Translations under genes and position numbers: made by a program
Part shown: in pieces, positions 1 to 9,456 of the stretch
Layout: each line of letters starts with the position of its first letter
Numbering within the stretch: the stretch's first letter is position 1
From: Rhizoclosmatium globosum
Taxonomy: Eukaryota; Chytridiomycota; Chytridiomycetes; Chytridiales; Chytriomycetaceae
Direction of reading: 5' to 3'
Assembly (NCBI GenBank): GCA_002104985.1
Contig: MCGO01000055.1
Location: forward strand, 219,499-283,498
DNA length: 64,000 nucleotides
The notes under the pieces: model-generated
The model's database searches: none
The model's input: only the letters and a program-made list of their open reading frames with translations
Told to the model about the DNA's origin: nothing

Positions 1-1
1 A

Positions 2-901
2 CGACTGCAAAAGTCATACAAGCAGGAAGTTCCACTGCAAACGAATCAGCAAAATTCTGTTTACGAATCATGTTTGGGCCAATGTGGAGACTGTTGCGGT
101 TTCTTGGGAATGTTTCCTTGTTTACCTTGCTTCCCAAACCCATATAAAGCGATTAGCCAAGGAACTGTGGGTCTTGTCACACGATTTGGAAGATACTATA
201 AGTGGTATATGATTTTACAATCCAAATATGATCACTTATCCTTTCAAATTAGTGTTGACCCTGGCCTTGTTAGAATAAATCCATACACAGAAAAGATTCG
301 CGCTGTTGATATCAAAGTCAACATTACACCTATTCCTAGTCAAGTCATAATGACAGGCGACAATGTATCCATCGTCATTGATTCTGTAATCTATTGGGAA
401 ATCGTGGACCCATTCATTGCCACTTTCCTCGTGTCAAACGTCAACAAAGCTTTAATGGAACGCACCCAAACCACACTTCGCCATGTTGTTGGCAGTCGCT
501 CTCTCCAGGAGTCAATTGAAAACCGTGATTCACTTGCAAAGGACATTTTAAGCCTTATTTCGGCTCCTGCAAAGAGTTGGGGTGTTCAAGTGGAGAGTAT
601 TCTGATTAAGGATATCAAGTTCACTCCCGAGTTGCAGGAAACTTTGGCAGCAGCAGCTAAACAACAGCGAATTGGAGAAAGCAAGATAATTACAGCACGA
701 TCTGAGTTAGAGAGTGCAAAACTTATGCGTGAAGCTAGCGATATTCTGAATACGAAAGGTGAGTCTATATTTTTTTTCTTTCTCACTCATCTTTTTCGAA
801 TATCAGCTGCGATGCAAATTCGATACTTGGAAACACTTACATCAATCAGTACGCATCCAGGAACAAAGATTGTATTCTTGCCGCCTGGAGCTGACAATTA
901 A
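2..901 (+). CDS. stomatin/prohibitin-like (SPFH/band 7) protein, 5' end outside window
   Basis: The reading frame is open from the left edge, so the true start lies upstream. Joining 2-201, 253-758 and 807-901 across two GT-AG introns (51 and 48 nt, both multiples of three) gives 266 residues in frame. A Cys-rich stretch (GQCGDCCGF, then PCLPC) suits the palmitoylated hairpin seen at the N-terminus of stomatins. It is followed by the SPFH core (GLVTRFGRYY, VDPGLVRINP, ERTQTTLRHVVG, AAAKQQRIGESK) and the usual C-terminal oligomerisation segment (MQIRYLETL). Family knowledge: SPFH proteins form cholesterol-associated membrane scaffolds that organise channels and proteases. A damaged paralogue follows on the opposite strand. 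The in-frame ATG nearest the edge would cut off the Cys-rich part, so an upstream start is preferred. Confidence 0.85.
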   Translation, partial: RLQKSYKQEVPLQTNQQNSVYESCLGQCGDCCGFLGMFPCLPCFPNPYKAISQGTVGLVTRFGRYYKWYMILQSKYDHLSFQISVDPGLVRINPYTEKIRAVDIKVNITPIPSQVIMTGDNVSIVIDSVIYWEIVDPFIATFLVSNVNKALMERTQTTLRHVVGSRSLQESIENRDSLAKDILSLISAPAKSWGVQVESILIKDIKFTPELQETLAAAAKQQRIGESKIITARSELESAKLMREASDILNTKGESIFFFFLTHLFRISAAMQIRYLETLTSISTHPGTKIVFLPPGADN

Positions 902-983
902 GATTTTATGCACTCTTCTTTACCATGAAAAAGATGATGCTTTGTAATTTAGAGGCAAAGATTTGATTTTATTAAAATGAGTA

Positions 984-1769
984 TTATTTTCCTCCTCCCA
1001 TATGTTCAAGCACGGCAGCCTTTGACATAGAAAGCCCAACTCCTCCATTTTGTGTCATAGGCATGAATACGGTTTTGTTTCCACTGTTTCGGGACATGGC
1101 CGTAAGTGTCTCGAGATATCTAATTTGCATCGCAGCCGGCGCGTTTAAAATATCAGCAGCCTATAAAAAACCAAACATGAGCCACGAATTCTAATGTCAC
1201 CCGTACCTCTCGCATCAATTTCGCACTCTCGACTTCCGCCTTCGCGAGAATAATTTTCGACTCGCCGATTCTTTTTTGTTTAGCACCAGCTGACAGAGTT
1301 TCTTGAAGCTCTTTGCTAAACTGCAAGTCCTTAATCAACATGCTTTCAATTTTGACTCCCCATGAGCGAGCTGGTCATCAATGATTGCTTGAATTTCGTG
1401 CGCAATTTCTTCTCGATGCTCTAAACTCTGTTGAAGCGTTTTGGTTCCCATAATATGTCTGAGGGTTGTTTGTGTTCGTTCAATTAATGCTGCTCGGACG
1501 TTTGAGACAAGGAACGTTGCGGTGTATGGATCAATGACTTCCCAGAAGATAACAGAATCGATAATGACATTAACGTTGTCTTTTGTCATAATGATTTGCT
1601 GGGGAATATCCTGCAAACATATTCAGTCCATATTCTGATAACGTGTCCAAACCTCAATTTGAATTTTGATGTCCACATTTCTTATTTCCTCAGTAACGAC
1701 GTTAATCTTCCATAAACCTGGGTCTACGCTGGGATGTTCGAAGTCATTTAGTTGGCAAACACTTTGTTG
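984..1769 (-). pseudogene. second stomatin-like gene, truncated by LTR insertion and frameshifted
   Basis: On the minus strand, exons encode the SPFH core (VDPGLWKINVV, IIMTKDNVNVIIDSV, ERTQTTLRHIMG, QKRIGESKIILAKAEVESAK) and, after an intron at about 1159-1205, the C-terminus MQIRYLETLTAMSRN, ending at a stop at 984-986. It is clearly a paralogue of the gene at 2-901 and converges with it. Two lesions are visible. Near 1370-1378 one base is missing (expected D-A-P-A-R-S-W; the frame shifts at the second residue), which leads to a stop after about 17 codons. Upstream, only 41 bp of the intron before VDPGL remains (acceptor at 1728/1729) before the retroelement LTR starts at 1770. The first exon is missing from this locus and is not found beyond the far LTR. 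Confidence 0.8.
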
Positions 1770-2807
1770 TGTAACGTGTGCAGGCGCACGTTCTGGGGTT
1801 TGGTTCGGACTTGGACTTGACACGTTTTCTTTATATATTTTTGGAATTTTAGTTTGGGGATTTAAGATTAGAACGGTGTCTATTATTGGAATAAAAAGTT
1901 GTTGCGAATTGAAAGGCGAGCGAGTCGATCAAGGTCGCCCAGAGCGAGACGGACCTCGAGCGAGCGACGGCGTCGACGTGTAACAGACGGGCGTGGCCGC
2001 TCTTAGGGAGACGCCACCATAGGCCGGTTTCACGGTAGACGCGCCGGAGCGAGTACTCTGGATCAGCGAGACACAAGTCACCTCGACCGAAGGGAAAGGC
2101 CGAGTTAGGGAGTCCGATGCCGGATTAGCGAACTACAGGTTAGCAAACCAAAGGAGGTAGCAGGGGACGAATCGAAGAGAGGAGTGGGCTACCTCTGGAC
2201 TGAACGAGTAGGCTGGATGTGTGGGGTACGTGTGCATGGCGGGGGCTGGGGCTAGCGTGTGTGGAGCACCCCAGGTTCCTCCGGCCACGGAGCACGTGCC
2301 TTGCCATGGGTTGTAGGCTTGAACGCTGACCCATGGATCTGTTGCACAGAGGAAGCGGTGGAAAGCCAGCGGCGACTGGAACTATCAGCGTAGACTCCAC
2401 ACTATGGACATAAGGGCTATAGTGGCGCACCGAGGCGTTCAGGGATGTTCGCGAAGTCGGGTCTCTCGGGGATAACGGATCTTGCCTCGGGAGTAACAAG
2501 CGGATGAGCGAAGTGGATGATGTAACGGTAACGGACTACTGGAACATTAGAAGGGAGTGGTAGAGCGTAGCGATGTATTATTTCTTTTATTGTTCTTTAT
2601 TTACTTCAGCCTGGAATTAGTGTCTTAGCGAGCGAAGACCTTGGGTCTTTCAGACAGTACCTGGAATCATTGGAGCCACGGAGGAGGGACCAGGGTACTG
2701 ATTCGTACCGTGCTTTTTGGCAAGTAAGCGTAGACCTATGAGCGAGTGTTGTATGATAGTAGCGAGGATTGAAACCTGGAAAGGGGAAGCAACCCTTACT
2801 TGTTACA
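1770..2807 (+). repeat. 5' LTR
   Basis: It begins with TGTAAC and ends with GTTACA, a perfect 6 bp terminal inverted repeat of the TG...CA type. A 20 bp stretch at 1773-1792 is an inverted repeat (AACGTG, 8 bp loop, CACGTT) that could form a hairpin at the very start of the LTR. A TATA-like run TTTATATATTT lies at about 1830-1840. The first ~370 bp are identical to the 3' LTR; all differences fall in the later two thirds. Confidence 0.93.
1830..1840 (+). promoter_or_regulatory. TATA-like element in the LTR
   Basis: The AT-rich run TTTATATATTT sits about 60 bp inside the LTR and is conserved in the 3' copy at about 14964-14974. It is the only obvious TATA-like sequence in the LTR. Its use as a promoter is inference. 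Confidence 0.35.
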
Positions 2808-2810
2808 GAA

Positions 2811-2828
2811 TGGGGGCCCAACGTAAAA
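2811..2828 (+). other. candidate primer-binding site
   Basis: Three bases after the LTR end the sequence reads TGGGGGCCCAACG and continues A-rich. A site starting with TGG a few bases past the 5' LTR is the usual position for tRNA-primed minus-strand synthesis. It would pair with a tRNA ending ...CGTTGGGCCCCCA. I cannot assign the tRNA; a C before the CCA tail would be compatible with a eukaryotic tRNA-Pro, but that is speculation. It does not look like the initiator-tRNA-Met type often used by Ty3-like elements. Confidence 0.4.
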
Positions 2829-3159
2829 GCGACAACCTAGAGTTGTGAGTGAGATTGACCACACGGGAATGTGTGTAGTACCATGTATTAGACATGAGAC
2901 TCCATGTAGTTTAAAACATGAGGCCTCTCTTAGTGAGAGCTGAACTAGTTTATTGGAGAAGCTATGAATAAATAAACAATTTAAAATCGAAGTAAAAAGG
3001 ATGTACTTCGTTTAAAGTCGAATTTATTTAGTTTGAATGGATTTTTGGGTTCAACGGCACGAACAAATAACAAAACATTTAGATGACTGCGTGGCCATAA
3101 GCGATGTGAAAATCGATTTCCGAATTTGGATTCGCGGATACATTCTGGAAACTTAGCGA

Positions 3160-3522
3160 ATGACAAAGACGTTGACCTTGTCATCCTTGACAGAGGCCGA
3201 GAAAGCAGTAGCTTGTCCGAGGGATTGTGACAAACAAACTGGAGTCGTCGATGAGTCCCTCACACCGGAACAACAGGAGCTGTTGGGAACACTACAATAC
3301 TTTCGTGGAACTCGGATTCAAGACGATTTGATCCTGTATCAAGTACAGAGTACAAGATATGGATTTCCTACTTCGCCAAGCGAGTTTCTACAGAATGCTT
3401 TAGCATTGTACTGTGAACTATCAACACCGGATTTGGCAACGTTGGACGATTTACCAGAACTTGTTGACATCTCTGATGATACATCAATGCCAGACTTAGT
3501 TTCGGATAATGAGGACGATTAA
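3160..3522 (+). CDS. small acidic-tailed ORF in the element leader, unrecognised
   Basis: This is a 120-codon ORF starting MTKTLTLSSL between the 5' LTR and the Gag-like ORF. It ends with a markedly acidic tail (DDLPELVDISDD, then VSDNEDD) directly before the stop. I recognise no domain, zinc motif or transmembrane segment. It sits upstream of the main ORFs, where Ty3/gypsy elements usually have only an untranslated leader. It may be a real accessory protein, the N-terminal end of a Gag precursor separated by later mutations, or chance coding. The codons run uninterrupted, and the protein composition resembles the acidic opening of the next ORF (MSQTEEELIDYDFDD at 3728). Confidence 0.4.
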   Translation: MTKTLTLSSLTEAEKAVACPRDCDKQTGVVDESLTPEQQELLGTLQYFRGTRIQDDLILYQVQSTRYGFPTSPSEFLQNALALYCELSTPDLATLDDLPELVDISDDTSMPDLVSDNEDD

Positions 3523-3727
3523 GAAGTCCAGAACCGTATTGACGAGTATACACGTGTTGTTTGACGTGAGATGTGAAGCTAATAAAAGAACATTGACATG
3601 TTTTTTGCAAACCAACCAATCACAATCAACCTAAAGAGCACGTCCTCAGAAACGCGTTCCTGATTTAGAAACTTTAAAAGACTTTCTTTCTTTTTGTTCA
3701 TTGCAAAACAAAAAACACCCGAAAAAC

Positions 3728-6700
3728 ATGAGCCAAACGGAAGAAGAGCTTATTGATTACGACTTTGACGACATTGAGGACAGTAGTGATCTCAAAACCA
3801 ATAGTTTGTATACTGTTGAGAAGGTACACGTTGAATAACTGTGATTAGAACTTGTCGAAACTCAAGGGAGCGCGTCCACTTTGGCATCTACGGCCGAGGA
3901 CGAGATTGTGGATGAACTCTCTCCCTTGCCAAGTGCGACCATGGTAATTGACGTTGACCAAGATAACTCTTTGGAAACGGCTGTCAAGAAACTTCACATG
4001 GGAGAACCGTTGGCAACGACTCCCGAAACCTACTTGCGTGCCAAGCTTACCGCTGTCCAAAACAATTTGATTGCGGTTCAAGACCAAGCGATTGAGACTG
4101 CGACTGAGCTTGAAACTGTCAAGAAAGATCGCGATTTGATTATGGAGCAACTTGACAAGACGGTTACCAAGTACACAGCTGCCAAGAATAAGGTTGTTGA
4201 ATTGGAACACCGTTGCAAGCATTTGACTGGTCGTCGCGACCATCACAAAAAGCAATGTGATACTTTTCAGTCGCGCTTGAAAGAAGCCGAGGCCAAACTA
4301 ACCGTGACTACAGGGTCGACTCCTCCCGAAGGAGCCGATGCTATGGTAAACAACGAGGAACAAGTTTTCAGACTTAAAGAACGAATCGATTCTCTCAATG
4401 AACAGCTGACTAACGCGTGGCGTAACGTCAATACTCTTCAAGAAGAATTGGATTATGCGAACCAAGCCAGTTGGATCCGTGCCCAAGGAAAGGACCAATC
4501 TGGAACACCACCGACGGATAGGGATGAAAGTAAGTTGACTTTATTTTGGGTTGAGTTGTGGAGCGTTGTTGTAGGAATTTCCAGATTTTTATATCTGCGT
4601 ACCCAAGTTTCGACTTGGAGGGGACTATATGATTATTCTAAGTCCTTCTTTCCTGTAGGAAAGACGTTCTTCTTGAAAAAGGCGAGAGAAGAAGAGCTCT
4701 CGAACCTTCAGAAAGTTGTGGCCGGAATTAATCTCCAATCGGGGATTACCGCATCTACGCCACTTACGAAAGACAATATCGGAATTGCGGCATTGACTGG
4801 AGCGCAGATCGGAGGTTATCTGGCCCAGCAAAAGGATTTCGGAAAAGCCAATCGAGCTCAAAAGAAAAATAACCGTAATAACCGTATGAGAGGTAATCGC
4901 TATGGACAGCGCGAATATGACGACCACAGAGGTGAGGTTGAAGGAAGAGGTGATCAAGAATTCATTCTCGAACAGGTGAATGGGATCCACGTCCCTCAAA
5001 CCGCGGACGTCCAAATTACTCATCCTCTGGAGGAAGATATTCTCGCGAAAGGAACTAGCGAAGCTGATCATACAAGCGTAACTGACTTTGTTACTTTCAT
5101 TATTTCTGAAGTAATCCTTTATTCTTTGAAGTGTGTTGTTGAATCTACATCATTTAATGAGTTTAATCGAGTTTATTTGAATAATAATTGCTTGAAAATG
5201 ACCCGAGATGAAGTTTTAAGAAGCGGTGGGAGGAGAGGTTGTATTTCAAAAAGATCCAAGAATCGGCTCCTCTTCAACTTGATAGTTGCTTCTATAATTA
5301 AACCGACGACCGGTATTTCGAGTATTGATGGCTGGTCCTCAACCTATCTTGTTCCCGTGAGTGTTATGATGTCCTTGTTATGGACACCCTTGATCGTTGG
5401 TGTCTTATGGATTTGGTTTAACAATACAACACCTAGAATCATGATTCAATTCAGTATTAACGGAGTATCTTACTCTTGGACTGAGACTTCGGGTACCCTC
5501 CGGATCCCAGATAACATTGAGGTTACCAGTGACGTAACCCTTCGCCAAATCTTCAAGGAAGTTAAAGAACACCTTGAAGCAAGGACTGGTACTCGAGTTA
5601 GAGCGTACAGCCATGATAACTATCGCAAACTGATGAATGAGTTGGGAAAAACATATCCCAATAATGCATTGACGCCGGTAGAAATTATCCCGGATGAACC
5701 TCAAGACCAGGAAGAGGAACCAGAACAAGAAGGTCCGAGAACTATGTTGGACGAGTTGGTTCATTCGAACAGAAAAGCTGAAGGTCATGCAAACTTGATT
5801 GCAAGACACAGTGAACGTCTAGCTACAGCGACGGAGTCAGTAAACCAAGAAGTTTCTGGAATTGGCTTACAAGTTAAGAGCCTCAATAATGCTGTTTCTG
5901 ACATTGGTTCGAATACCATGACAGGTTTCACTGATTTCGCCGATAAACTGACAGGTGTATTGTATGGAAACAATAACTTTGATACAAGAGTCAGGTCCTT
6001 CCATAATGAACCCTTGAACAAAGATACTCGTGAAACATGGAAGAGAGCCGTCGACGCCTTGAAAGCTGATTATGTGGGTCAAGACAAGAGGTACAAGACC
6101 GATGATGAGTTCATCAAGAATTTTGTTCAAACGTTGCCCATGGACTCTACTGATAGCGATATCATGACGTTCAAGGCTTCTTTGCGTCGAGACCCTACGT
6201 TTAATAACTTTAACTGGGCATGGGAGACTTTGGTTACCTCGTCGATTGTCCAATTTAAAGCGGCTCAAGCCTTGATTAACGGGGAATGGAGTTCGAACAA
6301 TGCGTTGAAGGAAAGCGAAATGCGTAAGAATGCGAATCACCTGTTGGGTGACAAAGCAGTTAGTGCACAAACGTTGAAGGATACATTCATTGCTAAAATT
6401 CCAGAATCGACACAAGACGGTATAATTCAACGTCTACATGACCACGACTTTGTAGTGGCGGGTTCGAAAGTCAAGTACACTGATTCACGTGTAACTATGG
6501 ACATGGTTGCTCAATTCTTGTACAAGAAAGGCTTTAACGGAGAAATACGTAACAAGAAGTCTAGTCGCGAAGATAGCAGACTTTCGTCTTTGGAAACCGC
6601 AGTACAACACGTGGCACTACAACAAGCGCAAACATCAGCGGATATTGGAAAGTTGACGCAGGTGCTCCTGGAAGAGCGTAAACGTGAACAGAGTCGTCAC

Positions 6701-6988
6701 CGGAATGATCGTGAAAGAGATCGTGACCGTGCGCCGTCGGAAGGACGCCGCTATGGTCAAGGAATCGGACCTAATACGAACATGGAAAAGGTTTTACACA
6801 CGGCTTTGATGCAGGTGAACCAGGAAACGAACCCTCAAAACTGGGACGAGAAGTTCGAATTGATTGCAAACACCTTCAATATGAGTACGGATCAACGTCA
6901 GAATTGGAGAGTCTCGAATCGCCCTATGCCACAGAAGTGTTTCACTTGTAAGGAAGAAGGCCATCGAGCCGCGACTGCCGTATGCTGA
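3728..6988 (+). CDS. gag: Gag-like polyprotein with N-terminal coiled coil, broken copy
   Basis: An ATG at 3728 opens MSQTEEELIDYDFDD; 36 codons on, two in-frame stops (TAA at 3836 and TGA shortly after) interrupt it, and the same frame then runs from about 3845 to 6988. Residues in the first third are predicted coiled coil (repeats of LEHRC, KERIDSLNEQL, VNTLQEELDYA). The middle holds hydrophobic stretches around 5080-5440. The last third (from about 5440) is Gag-like: a globular helical part (NNFNWAWETLV, GDKAVSAQTLKD), an RDRERDRDR-type basic stretch and a zinc knuckle CFTCKEEGH. The knuckle is frameshifted after its histidine by one missing base, so the final Cys spacing is lost. 4530-4658 has perfect intron borders (GTAAGT...CTGTAG, 129 nt) and may be spliced. 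At over 1000 residues it is unusually long for a Ty3/gypsy Gag. Confidence 0.75.
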
Positions 6989-7527
6989 CGTAGTGGAAAA
7001 AGCTATCCGTGCTGTAAAGCTGAACGAGCCGGCGACAGATGTGAGTCAGAACAGGAGGAGACTGTAAATGAAATTAACATTTCGACAGAAACAACAAACA
7101 ACAACGACAAACCTTTAAACTTAATTAATAATGTTTCTCAATTCGAAGTGCCTATTGAATTTACGTTTAATAATGATTCTGAACTTACTGTTGAAACCTC
7201 TAATAATGGAGAGTTAGCTTTTGAAAATAAAATCTTAATTAGTAGTGATGTGAGAATACATACTGAAAATTGACTCAAGAAGGAACGAAGTCGAATGAAG
7301 AAAGAGTGGAATGGAAATACCGTCGAAGGAGTCGATTGACCCTCTTTCAAAAGCATTCGACGCCCAGATTTCGCCATTCATAGGTACGAATGGAATGCTG
7401 TACCTATAAGTGAGTTAGAATCAAAGTTGGTACAAATCACCGAGAAGTTATACCCTCAAGGAATATCCTTAAAAACCCCATCTTCTGAATAAGAAAGGAC
7501 GTGAGAAAAGAATGAACTTGCACCTAA
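6989..7527 (+). other. degraded Gag-Pol junction of the retroelement
   Basis: Between the end of the Gag-like frame and the protease frame no long ORF survives. One open stretch (about 7070-7275) is rich in Asn and Thr (TTNNNDKPLN, FTFNNDSELT) and ends at TGA; several short frames follow. This probably is the linker between the zinc knuckle and protease, disrupted by small indels. No other gene is seen. Confidence 0.5.
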
Positions 7528-9057
7528 GAAAAAACGTTCTGTAAAACTCGAAAGAACGTTGAGTTCGAAGAAAAACTCACTGCTGTCTTTGAAGATGGAT
7601 CAATAGCTACGGCGAGAGTATCCGATGTCCCGGGAACCAATTACAAAGATATAAACGTGGAACTTGCGACCTATTCCATGTTGGATGGAGTTTTTCGAAT
7701 CACGACTATAAGTCTGTTCGTGGAGATGATTCACTTTTCAGATGCACTTGTAGATACCGGAGCGAACCATAATTCGGCCTCTTTGGAATTTTACAAGTCA
7801 TTTCGTGTACGGCCTCGACTATTCAAGTATGATTCGTTGAGAACAACGAAGGGGATAGCGGGATCAATGACCATGATAGGTTATTTTTATGCCGACGTTT
7901 GCATTGGTGAAAGAAACGGATACAAAAGACAAGTGAAGTTTTCGCTGGTTCCAGGATTGCCAAGACCAATAATACTGGGAACACCAGCCATTAAACTATT
8001 TGAAATGGACTTGTGCTTTTCAATCGATAGGCTATTCTATGGTCCCAGAATGAAAGCACGTTCGTTCTACACGAAAAATGGTGAACTAGTACACAATAAA
8101 GAACGATTGAGTGTACCATTAAAATATTATGAAGAGTATGTTCCAGAAGAGAAACCGACGATGGTTCTTAAAGAAAAAATACTCCTGAAACCAATGGAAG
8201 GAAGAATAGTTTTAGTAGAGTTGGATAGAAAGCTACCCAACAACCAAGAAAATTGCTTACTTCAAGGTTTCCCTGATATGGCTAGCAGAGGAATTCTTGT
8301 AGCAAATACGATATATCGGGTTGAAGATGTCAACTCGAAAGCAGTTAAAATGCAACTGACTTATGTGGGATCGGAGGAATTAAAATTAGATGAAGGAATA
8401 TGCTTAGCAACCGTCCAATGTGGGGACGTACCTGTATTAGATGTACCTAAAAGTATAGACGTGAACGATCAATCAATGATGATCGAAATGGCGTTACAGG
8501 CGAAAATGCATAATCCAGAGAATAACATCGCGTTTCTTAGCTGTTTAATGGAGGACAAACCACCCGAAACGCCTTTAGAAGAAGAGGTTAGGGTCCAACC
8601 TATACTGGTTGACGAACTCGACTTTGTCGACCCACCGAATAAAGAGGATTCCGACGAAGACTCAGAGAAGGAGTCAGACGAGGCCGACTACGAAACGGAA
8701 GGACGGATAGAACTTTACGTTTCATTAGATGAGGATTTCTTCGAGTCTGTGCTTGAACAGAAACCTACCTCAGTGAACAAACTGTTTAAAGAAAAGGACT
8801 TCCTCGACCCGATCTTACAATCAGTAGGAAGGAAGAAACCCCGTACTCATAAAGAGTTCAGAGCGGTGATGTTGCATATAGAGGACATCATCGATGAATT
8901 GTCAAAGAAGATTGACAAGAAATATGAATTAGAAGATGAAACTTCGCGTCGGAAGCGAAGAATACGTGAAAGACGCGCTGAATGGATAGATTCTATTCGC
9001 GATCCGAGATTTATTAAAGATTTAAAGACGCTGACCCTTATACCTACACGAAGATAG
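7528..9057 (+). CDS. pol: retropepsin-like protease segment of pol
   Basis: The frame is open from 7528 (no convincing ATG) to a TAG at 9055. The aspartic protease signature is VDTGANHNSAS, with the second conserved part IILGTPAIKLFEMD about 75 residues later, as in retropepsins where a single D-T/S-G is used by a homodimer. After the protease the chain becomes acidic (DEDSEKESDEADYETEG) and then basic (SRRKRRIRERRAEW). At about 9045 one missing base throws the frame; the reading continues in the next frame as KIVESELDPD. In an intact relative, protease and RT-IN would thus be one polyprotein. Function by family: cleavage of Gag-Pol into mature proteins in the virus-like particle. Confidence 0.8.
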   Translation, partial: EKTFCKTRKNVEFEEKLTAVFEDGSIATARVSDVPGTNYKDINVELATYSMLDGVFRITTISLFVEMIHFSDALVDTGANHNSASLEFYKSFRVRPRLFKYDSLRTTKGIAGSMTMIGYFYADVCIGERNGYKRQVKFSLVPGLPRPIILGTPAIKLFEMDLCFSIDRLFYGPRMKARSFYTKNGELVHNKERLSVPLKYYEEYVPEEKPTMVLKEKILLKPMEGRIVLVELDRKLPNNQENCLLQGFPDMASRGILVANTIYRVEDVNSKAVKMQLTYVGSEELKLDEGICLATVQCGDVPVLDVPKSIDVNDQSMMIEMALQAKMHNPENNIAFLSCLMEDKPPETPLEEEVRVQPILVDELDFVDPPNKEDSDEDSEKESDEADYETEGRIELYVSLDEDFFESVLEQKPTSVNKLFKEKDFLDPILQSVGRKKPRTHKEFRAVMLHIEDIIDELSKKIDKKYELEDETSRRKRRIRERRAEWIDSIRDPRFIKDLKTLTLIPTRR

Positions 9058-9456
9058 TAGAATCGGAATTGGATCCTGACCCAATCATGAATTCAACACC
9101 AGGACATGATATTACAAAAGAGGATAAAAGAGATTACATGCCTGAAGAGTATAAGTCGAACGAAGAAATCTTTAATAAGATTGACTTGAGTCATATGGAC
9201 TCCGACTTTTATGGCCCAGACACAAAAAGGAGGCTTCTGGACTTAATGGAAAATATATTGATGTCTTTAAAAGTGATGTAGTGACAGGAACGAAAAGAGT
9301 CCCTGCACATAAAATTGAGTTGAAACCAGGAGCTCGCATACCTCATTCACACCCATACCCGGAAGGGGCGGGTCGAACTCAGATATTGCGAGAACATATT
9401 GAGAAAATGTTGAAAGATGAGTAATTGAACCGTCAACGTCTCAATATGCCGCTCCA
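9058..9456 (+). other. N-terminal part of RT, split by frameshifts
   Basis: Three frames contribute in turn. 9060-9281 reads on from the protease linker to the start of RT. After a missing base near 9255, the next frame carries the typical Ty3 RT entry (VPAHKIELKPGARIPHSHPY). Near 9422 another base is missing just before VIEPSTSQYAAPV, after which the long pol frame is reached. The protein sequence is recognisable throughout, so the domain itself is present and only the frame is broken. Confidence 0.7.

Noticed and set aside
1849..2499. Long minus-strand open frames in the 5' LTR, repeated at 14983-15633 in the 3' LTR
   Set aside because: They are Arg/Ser/Leu-rich, change several residues between the two LTRs without sign of constraint and have no recognisable domain; GC-rich LTR sequence explains them.
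6940..7010. Programmed frameshift at the Gag zinc knuckle
   Set aside because: The shift falls inside the knuckle and destroys the Cys spacing, there is no slippery heptamer, and other unrelated frame breaks follow; a plain one-base loss is simpler.
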